Below the pieces are notes generated by a model, which was given only the letters and a program-made list of their open reading frames with translations, did not search any database and had not been told where the DNA came from. From assembly GCF_001262605.1 (NCBI RefSeq), contig NZ_LGTC01000001.1:3175001-3239000 (forward strand): 64,000 nucleotides of DNA, in the 5' to 3' direction. Shown piece after piece: positions 57,363 to 64,000 of the stretch. The position numbers and the translations under genes were made by a program. The DNA comes from Pseudobacteroides cellulosolvens ATCC 35603 = DSM 2933. GTDB lineage: Bacteria > Bacillota > Clostridia > Acetivibrionales > DSM-2933. The number at the start of each line of letters is the position of its first letter. Position 1 is the first letter of the stretch.

Positions 57363-59672
57363 TCAAACAGCCTGCCTGTTATTTCCATCCAATTTTATTT
57401 TATAATACTTATTCCCATCATTGGAATTCCTATAATAAATATAGTTGCCCACAATCTCAATATCATTTTTATCTTCTACAGAGTCACCGGATATTTTAAA
57501 TTTTTCAGACCCGTCAATCTTTGCTTTATATATGCTATTTGAGTCACTTTTATTTACAAAATAAATCCAGCCGTCCAATATATGTTCGTTATGAGCATAC
57601 CAAAAATCAACATTTGTATTGTTGTTGGATACTACATACCCAGCTGGCTCATCACTGACAATTTCTACAGTGTTGCCGCCATTTAAACTTGACCTCTTAA
57701 GCCTTGCACCATGGTCAAAATTAAAAACCTTATAGAAAAGATCGTTGCCCTCAATGAGTATCCATGAAACTACATCATCATAGTTTAGTTGACTCTGCCC
57801 CTCTCCTTCCTGATCTACTTTATTAACCTTATAACTGGCAATATAGTATATGCAGTTATTGTCTTTATCTATCTCGACAACCTTGCTACTCACAAGCTTT
57901 GTCTTTGATGTACCGTCTGTTTTAACCTTATACAAACAGCTTTCGTCACTGTTATTTATATAATATATATAGTCCCCCATCATTAAAATTTGGTAAGCTT
58001 TATCCTGCACAATTTTTGTGCTATTGCTGCCATCATGATTTATACTTACTATACCGCCTTCAGGGCTTATATAATAATACTTATCATCTGTTACTATGAA
58101 ATTTTTTCTTTCTCTGGCTATCATATCAAACAGTACACTATTTTCGCTACATTGAGGGTAGGCATTCCTATTCCACCTGTGATCAGAACCCATCTGTTTG
58201 TCTGATATATTAAAATACTGGTGACTTAATAATTCTGTACCATCATCCGATAATGGGTCATTAGCAGTTACATCCACCTGATAATAAATATTATTTATCT
58301 TGACTATATTCCATGCATGTTTCCACTCTTCCCCGTTAGATCTGACAGGAGTCAATGTCCCATTCAATGAGTCAAAATCTCCAACAATCATACTGGATTC
58401 GATTCCCACGGCATTGAGTAAAACCTGAAAGCTCCTGGCGTAGCCGTCACAAACAGCAATTCCATTAACCAATGCCCCGTAAGGTGTATGGGTCTCATCA
58501 GGTAATGTGTCGTTCATCAAATTCTGCTTATCATATCTAATATGCGTTACCAAATAATCATGTAGTACCAATTCTTTTTCATATTCTGTCATTTCCGGTT
58601 TAATCAAAGTATTCACTATTTCATGGACTTTCCTTGATAATTGATCATATTTTTCGAGTGCCTGGCCCAGATCGTCCCCCTGTGAATTGAGCAAATATAA
58701 ATTTTTAATGGAATTCATATTCTTCAAAATGCTTATATCAATTATAGGGTTGCTCCAAAGGTTGAGTACCTCCAGTTTTGTAAGATTTTTAAGCGTTGAA
58801 ATATCCGACACCTGATTTTGGGCAAGATCAAGCCTTTGCATATCAGCCAATCCTGTTAAAGCAGATATGTCGCAGATCTGATTATCCTGCATTAGCAGTA
58901 TCCTTAAGCTTGATAATTCCTTTAATGCACTGATATCCGATATACAGTTATCCGATAGGTAAAGAAAATATATGTTCTTAAGTGTTGAAAGCTTATTTAT
59001 ATCCTTGATTTTGTTATTTTCCAAATCAAGCTCCTGGATGGAGGATAGATGCTCTATTCCATCCAGGCTTGCAATACCCTTTTCTGAAGCATCAAGAACG
59101 GTAATTTTCTTCACATCGATGTTCAATATATCTCCAACCGGCTTATTAATATTTAATCTTATAACCGCTTCAAGATTGCTGTCCGGAAATTTTATCACCT
59201 TAGGTGTGGTAATATCAACCACCTTATCTTTGCTGTTCCATTCCACATCAGTACCAAGGCTCTCTGCTACAAACCTTGCCGGTACAAGAGTTCTGCCATT
59301 AATAATCAAAGCCGGAACGTCAATTGATGTTACCCGTCCGTTAATAAATACATCCTTCTTAGATATAGTCAATTCAACGGTAATATCGTTTTTAATGCCG
59401 GTAACGGTTTTAGTTTTGGGATTCCATTTCACTTCAGCCCCCAAGGACTCAAATATTGCCCTTAAAGGCACAAGAGTTCTGCCCGAAATTATAGAAGGTG
59501 CCACATCAAGGCTCAGTTCCTTGCCATCCACAAAAACCTTTATTTCATTTGTACTTTTTGAAGCATTATCTGCTAAAGCATATGTATTGATTATGAAAAA
59601 CGAACAAAAAAGCGATACAATAATTGATACCAACGATAAGCCAACCTTGACACTTCTATAGCTCTTCGGCAT
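57363..59672 (-). CDS. Secreted LRR/transglutaminase-like surface protein with stalk repeats
   Basis: 769 residues. Signal peptide about 1-35; two copper-amine-oxidase-like repeats (about 45-155: SGRTLVPLRAIFESLGAEV, NGRTLVPARFVAESLGTDV); leucine-rich repeats (about 175-345: LSSIQELDLENNKIKDINKL); transglutaminase-like domain (about 360-480) with VCDGYARSFQ (Cys), HAWNIVKI (His) and YQVDVTAND (Asp), so a full catalytic triad; then a DUF5050-like beta-propeller tail (GDYIYYINNSDESCLYKV). It may cross-link or cut wall or extracellular proteins. The start ATG is at 59672. Confidence 0.85.
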   Translation of the reverse strand: MPKSYRSVKVGLSLVSIIVSLFCSFFIINTYALADNASKSTNEIKVFVDGKELSLDVAPSIISGRTLVPLRAIFESLGAEVKWNPKTKTVTGIKNDITVELTISKKDVFINGRVTSIDVPALIINGRTLVPARFVAESLGTDVEWNSKDKVVDITTPKVIKFPDSNLEAVIRLNINKPVGDILNIDVKKITVLDASEKGIASLDGIEHLSSIQELDLENNKIKDINKLSTLKNIYFLYLSDNCISDISALKELSSLRILLMQDNQICDISALTGLADMQRLDLAQNQVSDISTLKNLTKLEVLNLWSNPIIDISILKNMNSIKNLYLLNSQGDDLGQALEKYDQLSRKVHEIVNTLIKPEMTEYEKELVLHDYLVTHIRYDKQNLMNDTLPDETHTPYGALVNGIAVCDGYARSFQVLLNAVGIESSMIVGDFDSLNGTLTPVRSNGEEWKHAWNIVKINNIYYQVDVTANDPLSDDGTELLSHQYFNISDKQMGSDHRWNRNAYPQCSENSVLFDMIARERKNFIVTDDKYYYISPEGGIVSINHDGSNSTKIVQDKAYQILMMGDYIYYINNSDESCLYKVKTDGTSKTKLVSSKVVEIDKDNNCIYYIASYKVNKVDQEGEGQSQLNYDDVVSWILIEGNDLFYKVFNFDHGARLKRSSLNGGNTVEIVSDEPAGYVVSNNNTNVDFWYAHNEHILDGWIYFVNKSDSNSIYKAKIDGSEKFKISGDSVEDKNDIEIVGNYIYYRNSNDGNKYYKIKLDGNNRQAV

Positions 59673-59823
59673 GCAATTCTCTCCTTACAAAAGAAATGTT
59701 TAATTTTGAGTGTTTTATTATACAGTTTATCATCTTTTGGAGGTTCCTTCAACTTGGATTTGATTTGGCGATGAAAAGTTGCTTTAAGAAAGATATTATT
59801 ATAGACAATAAAAGATAGTGTAT

Positions 59824-59953
59824 TAATTCTACTGCAATAAAAAATTCACGTGACTTTCATTGAAATCTATAAAGCCTTGACTTTAACTTTTCGGCTACAG
59901 ATTTTTACAACAAAAGATCAAGTGAATTTATTATTTTACAGTAGAATCAATTC
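59824..59953. repeat. About 130-bp palindrome upstream of the surface-protein gene
   Basis: The left arm (AATTCTACTGCAATAA and AAATTCACGTGA) pairs with the right arm (TCAAGTGAATTT and TTTTACAGTAGAAT). Inner pairs GAAATCT/AGATTT and AAGCC/GGCT continue the stem. It fills most of the 312-base gap between the clpC end and the gene at 59672. It looks like a MITE or a large structured RNA. Confidence 0.6.
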
Positions 59954-59985
59954 AGGTTATTGTAAAACATTTATACATTGTTCCC

Positions 59986-62442
59986 TTAAATTACAGGGCT
60001 TTTTTCCATCACCTTTTTTGTAAATGTAAGATTTTCTCCATCGGAGTCAACAAAAACATTATCTCCTGATTTAATCTTGCCTTCTAAAATTTCCTCGGCC
60101 AACCTATCCTCAACCTGGCTTTGAATTGCTCTTCTTAATGGCCTTGCACCATAAACCATGTCATAACCTTTGTTTGCAAGAAGCTCAACTGCTTTATCCG
60201 ATACTTCGAGCTTGATATCGTTAGTCTGTATCCTTTTAGTCAGGCCGTCAATCATCAGCCTCACTATTTCTTTTATATGTGTCTCTTCTAATGGATGGAA
60301 TACAATTATCTCATCAACCCTGTTAAGAAACTCAGGTTTAAATGTATTCTTTAATTCACCCATAACATTGCTCTTCATGTTTTGATAGTTTTTGGATTTT
60401 TCTTCATTTGGTGATGCAAATCCAAGTCTCTTTGGCTCTGTAATCATTCTTGCCCCAACGTTCGATGTCATTATTATTACAGTATTTCTAAAGTCTACTG
60501 TTCTGCCCTGGGAATCTGTCAAACGGCCATCCTCCAGTATCTGGAGCAATATATTGAACACATCAGGATGTGCCTTTTCCACTTCATCAAACAGAACTAC
60601 CGAATATGGCTTTCTTCTTACCTTCTCAGTAAGCTGACCGCCTTCATCATAACCTACATATCCCGGAGGCGATCCTACCAATCTGGATACACTATGCTTT
60701 TCCATGTACTCAGACATATCAATTCTAATAATTGAATTTTCCTCTCCAAACAAGGATTCAGCCAATGCTTTACACAATTCTGTCTTACCAACACCCGTAG
60801 GTCCAAGGAAAATAAATGATCCAACAGGCCTTTTGGGATCCTTAAGTCCTACTCTGCCTCTTCTTATAGCCTTGGATACTGCCTTTACAGCTTCTTCCTG
60901 ACCAATAACCCTAAGATGCAGAACATCCTCCATCTTCATAAGTCTTTCAGTCTCTTCCTCGGCAAGCTTCTTGACAGGTATACCAGTCCAGCTGGCAACA
61001 ACTTCTGCTATATGGTCTTCAGTAACAGTATCGGTCTTTACCTGGCTCTTCTGATACCAGTCGTTTTTAGCCTTTTCAAGTTCACTCTTTAGCTTTTGTT
61101 CCTCATCCCTGATCCTTGCTGCTTTTTCAAACTCCTGAGACCTTATGGAATCTTCCTTTTCTTTTCTGAGCTTTTCAAACTGCTCCTCCAGCTTTTTAAG
61201 ATCAGGAGGTGCTGTAAAGGATTTGAGCCTAACCTTTGAGCCGGCCTCATCAATCAAATCGATTGCCTTATCAGGGAGAAACCTGTCAGTTATATATCTG
61301 TCGGAAAACTTAACTGCAGCTACAATAGCTTCATCAGTTATTTTAACCCTGTGATGTGCCTCGTACTTATCACGAACACCTTTTAATATGTCAATGGCCT
61401 CTTCAACAGTAGGCTCTCCTACCGTTATTGGCTGAAATCTTCTTTCTAATGCAGCATCCTTTTCAACATGCTTTCTGTATTCATCAAGGGTTGTTGCACC
61501 AATAACCTGGATTTCTCCTCTGGCAAGCGAAGGCTTTAGGATATTGGATGCATCAATTGCACCTTCAGCCGCACCGGCACCGATTATTGTGTGCATCTCA
61601 TCTATGAATAAAATAACGTTTCCTGCTTTTCTAATTTCATCAAGGGCCTTTTTAAGGCGTTCCTCAAATTCACCCCTGTACTTTGCACCCGCAACCATTG
61701 AAGACAGATCCAGGGTTACAACCCTTTTTTCCTTGAGAATTTCAGGAATATTACCCTCAACAATCTTTTGTGCCAAACCTTCTGCAATAGCAGTTTTTCC
61801 AACCCCAGGCTCACCTATAAGGCAAGGATTGTTTTTTGTCCTTCTGCTAAGAATTTGTATTACTCTCTCAATTTCATTATCACGGCCTATGACAGGATCG
61901 AATTTATCTTCCCTTGCCATTTCAGTTAAATCTCTGCCGAATTGGTTAAGTGTAGGAGTGTTTGAATTAGTGCCGTGGTTCTTAGGCTCTCCGGCGGAAC
62001 CCGGTGCCTCTTCAGTCAGCATCTTGCTTATCTCACTGACAAGTTTCTGTGGATCAACCCCCAAATCAATGAGTATTCTTACAGCTACACTTTCTCCCTC
62101 TTTCATTATTCCAAGTATCAAATGCTCTGTTCCTATATAGTTCTGCCCCATTCTCCTGGCTTCTTTAAAGCTTAGCTCCAGAACTCTTTTAGTTCTCGGT
62201 GTAAATCCCAGAGGCTGTTCTCCTGTTTGCTCTCCTTTACCGATGAGTTCTTCAATTTCCTTAAGAACCTTCTCTTCCGTTACACCCTGACTTTGCAGGA
62301 CTCTTGAAGCAATACCGGTTCCTTCCCTTACCAAACCAAGCAAAAGATGTTCTGTTCCAACATAATTATGGCCAAGCTGCATAGCACTTTCCTGTGAATG
62401 GGTTATAGCTTTTTCGGCTTTCTCTGTAAATCTACCGTACAT
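59986..62442 (-). CDS. clpC: ATP-dependent Clp protease ATPase subunit ClpC
   Basis: 818 residues. Clp_N repeats ([20 protein letters not shown]), AAA-1 Walker [10 protein letters not shown], the UVR linker ([19 protein letters not shown]), AAA-2 GPTGVGKTE, then the D2-small domain. It unfolds arginine-phosphorylated and other substrates for ClpP. It is the last gene of the mcsA-mcsB-clpC operon (5 bases after mcsB). Confidence 0.97.
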   Translation of the reverse strand: MYGRFTEKAEKAITHSQESAMQLGHNYVGTEHLLLGLVREGTGIASRVLQSQGVTEEKVLKEIEELIGKGEQTGEQPLGFTPRTKRVLELSFKEARRMGQNYIGTEHLILGIMKEGESVAVRILIDLGVDPQKLVSEISKMLTEEAPGSAGEPKNHGTNSNTPTLNQFGRDLTEMAREDKFDPVIGRDNEIERVIQILSRRTKNNPCLIGEPGVGKTAIAEGLAQKIVEGNIPEILKEKRVVTLDLSSMVAGAKYRGEFEERLKKALDEIRKAGNVILFIDEMHTIIGAGAAEGAIDASNILKPSLARGEIQVIGATTLDEYRKHVEKDAALERRFQPITVGEPTVEEAIDILKGVRDKYEAHHRVKITDEAIVAAVKFSDRYITDRFLPDKAIDLIDEAGSKVRLKSFTAPPDLKKLEEQFEKLRKEKEDSIRSQEFEKAARIRDEEQKLKSELEKAKNDWYQKSQVKTDTVTEDHIAEVVASWTGIPVKKLAEEETERLMKMEDVLHLRVIGQEEAVKAVSKAIRRGRVGLKDPKRPVGSFIFLGPTGVGKTELCKALAESLFGEENSIIRIDMSEYMEKHSVSRLVGSPPGYVGYDEGGQLTEKVRRKPYSVVLFDEVEKAHPDVFNILLQILEDGRLTDSQGRTVDFRNTVIIMTSNVGARMITEPKRLGFASPNEEKSKNYQNMKSNVMGELKNTFKPEFLNRVDEIIVFHPLEETHIKEIVRLMIDGLTKRIQTNDIKLEVSDKAVELLANKGYDMVYGARPLRRAIQSQVEDRLAEEILEGKIKSGDNVFVDSDGENLTFTKKVMEKSPVI

Positions 62443-62447
62443 TCAAA

Positions 62448-63485
62448 TCACTCCTTTAACTTGTTTAATTTTTTGCGGATTATTTCAGCTCTTCCAACAT
62501 CTCTTTCCAATTGCCCCGAAGAATTCGGCAAAAGTACCTGTAAACTACCAGGCTGTATAATAGCCATCAGCTCATTTATTGTCTTAATTTCTATATCCTT
62601 TATAATTCCCATATCTATTCCAAGTCTAACATCGGATAAGAGCTTGTGGCTTTCTTCGGATGTTAAAACACGGGCATTCTTCAATATACCGAGGGACCTG
62701 AAAACTTTATCTTCAAACATGAATGTGTTCTGCTTATAAAGATCATCTCTTAATGCCCTCTCCTGATTAGTTATCTGCTTGGTTATATTCTTAATGTTAT
62801 AGACAACTTCTTCCTCTGTTTGTCCTAATGTAACCTGATTGGAAACCTGAAACATATTTCCCAATGCCTCAGTGTTCTCTCCATACAACCCTCTGACTGT
62901 TACACCTATCTTGCCGCATGCTTCCAATATTCCTTTCAAGTATCCCGACATTGTAATAGCCGGTAAATGCAGCATTACTGATGCCCTAATACCAGTTCCG
63001 ATATTGGTGGGACAACTTGTAAGGTATCCGATCTTCTCATCATATGCATATTCAATCTTTTCGCTTATAATATCATCGGTTCTATTGCACAAATCCAAAG
63101 CTTCATCAAGCTGCATACCTGGAAACATGGCTTGTATCCTTAAATGATCCTCTTCGTTTATCATAATGCTTATTTTTTCATCCTTGCTTATTATTGCTGC
63201 ACCTAATCTTCTATTATCCATAAGCTCCTTGCTTATTAAATGCTTTTCCACCAAAACCAGCTTCTCTATATTGTTTAATTTTTGTAGTTCAAAATATAGG
63301 AAATCTTTAGGTGAAGTGCTTTCATTACTAAATATAATTTCTTTTATTCTATTTATAATAAAGATACTTTGGTCAAAATCCATCCTGACCGGAAAAGGGT
63401 ATTCATTAATATTTCTCGCCATCCTCACTCTACTGGTCATGACAATATCAGACTCAGGTACCTTTTTAGCTTCACTTCCAAACAT
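62448..63485 (-). CDS. mcsB: Protein-arginine kinase McsB
   Basis: 345 residues, ATP:guanido phosphotransferase fold. Motifs: VMTSRVRMARNINEYPFP; LTSCPTNIGTGIRASV (active-site Cys-containing stretch); LYGENTEALGNMFQVSNQ. It tags proteins with phospho-arginine for ClpCP degradation. I chose ATG 63485 (MFGSEAKK) because GGGAGG lies 7 bases before it; the frame can extend to 63512. Confidence 0.95.
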   Translation of the reverse strand: MFGSEAKKVPESDIVMTSRVRMARNINEYPFPVRMDFDQSIFIINRIKEIIFSNESTSPKDFLYFELQKLNNIEKLVLVEKHLISKELMDNRRLGAAIISKDEKISIMINEEDHLRIQAMFPGMQLDEALDLCNRTDDIISEKIEYAYDEKIGYLTSCPTNIGTGIRASVMLHLPAITMSGYLKGILEACGKIGVTVRGLYGENTEALGNMFQVSNQVTLGQTEEEVVYNIKNITKQITNQERALRDDLYKQNTFMFEDKVFRSLGILKNARVLTSEESHKLLSDVRLGIDMGIIKDIEIKTINELMAIIQPGSLQVLLPNSSGQLERDVGRAEIIRKKLNKLKE

Positions 63486-63570
63486 AAACTCCCCTCCCAT
63501 TTCTATATCCATTATCCAAGTCTCATAAAATATTAAAGTTAAAGCAACTTAAACTTCAGCATTATGTACC

Positions 63571-63642
63571 ATCGCCCAAAACCCCGTTAATTGTCGGGAT
63601 TTTGTCCTCTAGAATACGAAGTTTTTTCTAAGGCATTACTTT
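63571..63642. repeat. Palindromic MITE-like element, copy C (partial)
   Basis: Conserved from ATCGCCCAAAACCCCGTTAA through GTCGGGATTTTGTCC to TCTAAGGCATTACTT, in the orientation of copy A. The left terminal repeat is degraded. It lies in the 275-base gap between mcsA and mcsB, which normally are close. Confidence 0.7.
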
Positions 63643-63708
63643 TGTATTGACTTAACTCGTCAACACCTCAATATTATCGGCATTATATTCCATTATCTAA
63701 AGTACAAT

Positions 63709-63770
63709 TAAATATGGAATGATTATTAACCTACTCCAGTAAATATGGAATGATTATTAACCTACTCCAG
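63709..63770. repeat. Perfect 31-bp tandem duplication spanning the mcsA stop
   Basis: The same 31 bases occur at 63709-63739 and 63740-63770. The second copy includes the last codons and TAG of mcsA, so the first copy is a duplicated gene end. Confidence 0.9.
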
Positions 63771-64000
63771 GCTTTTAATTTTGTCCCTTATCTCCGCCGC
63801 CTTTTCATACTCTTCCTTTTCTATAGCCTGCTGCAATTGTGCTTTCAACTTATCAATCTCGTTTGATATACTGTGGCTCTCGCTCATCAATTTAGGTGCC
63901 TTGCCATGATGTTCAACACTTCCGTGGAGCCTTTTTAACAAAGGCTTTATACCGTCTCCATACATTTCATAGCACTTTGAACACCCAAATTTACCTACTT
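63762..64000 (-). CDS. mcsA: McsA, activator of protein-arginine kinase, partial
   Basis: 78 residues visible, continuing off the right edge. The frame shows FGCSKCYEMYGDG (zinc-binding CxxC) and a C-terminal UVR motif (AIEKEEYEKAAEIRDKIKSL). McsA activates McsB and delivers it to ClpC. ctsR is expected off the edge. Confidence 0.93.
   Translation of the reverse strand, partial: VGKFGCSKCYEMYGDGIKPLLKRLHGSVEHHGKAPKLMSESHSISNEIDKLKAQLQQAIEKEEYEKAAEIRDKIKSLE

Overview
The window looks like a chromosome segment from a low-GC, anaerobic, cellulolytic Clostridium-type Firmicute, probably of the Acetivibrio/Ruminiclostridium (cellulosome-forming) group. The evidence is AT-rich intergenic DNA, strong GGAGG ribosome sites, four dockerin-bearing proteins (three of them tandem CelK/CbhA-like family 9 cellulases), stalk proteins with copper-amine-oxidase-like repeats, LL-diaminopimelate aminotransferase lysine synthesis, and the mcsA-mcsB-clpC, radA and disA block. 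The genus is inferred, not shown.

Layout. 1-5040: left part of a type I-C CRISPR-Cas operon on the minus strand (WYL regulator, cas3, cas5c, partial cas8c); cas7, cas4, cas1, cas2 and any array would lie off the left edge. 5286-7409: LamG/stalk secreted protein and an AraC regulator. 8055-10321: NfeD-type membrane protein with a His-rich loop, plus flotillin. 10398-21133: a tight eight-gene minus-strand operon (two unrecognised proteins, an ATP-dependent DNA ligase, a SWIM zinc-finger protein, a HEAT-repeat protein, a MoxR AAA+ ATPase, a DUF5682-type protein and a VWA protein). This is the best candidate for a poorly described system. 21426-23669: membrane sensor histidine kinase and an ArsC/Spx-like protein. 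23687-29674: dapL, lysA, a TrmB-type regulator with its own palindromic operator, and a calcium-type P-ATPase. 29840-36217: dockerin/beta-propeller protein, then two paralogous multi-pass membrane proteins bracketing an ankyrin gene framed by inverted copies of a palindromic element. 36801-38155: M23 peptidase and bactofilin. 38307-42995: giant DUF4011-type helicase-nuclease. 43242-51066: three GH9 cellulases. 51435-55859: XRE regulator, tyrS, disA, radA. 56051-59672: GT2 glycosyltransferase and an LRR/transglutaminase surface protein. 59986-64000: clpC, mcsB, mcsA (partial).

Five genes (VWA protein, histidine kinase, P-type ATPase, ankyrin protein, third GH9) are each broken by one missing base in a homopolymer run, and a sixth short gene may be. 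The uniform pattern points to homopolymer under-calling in the assembly rather than five independent gene deaths, so I annotate them as full-length genes with the break marked.

Two further long palindromes (7724-7848 and 59824-59953) and a three-copy palindromic element (33785, 35031 and about 63571) make up most of the unexplained non-coding structure. I saw no tRNA, rRNA, transposase or CRISPR array.
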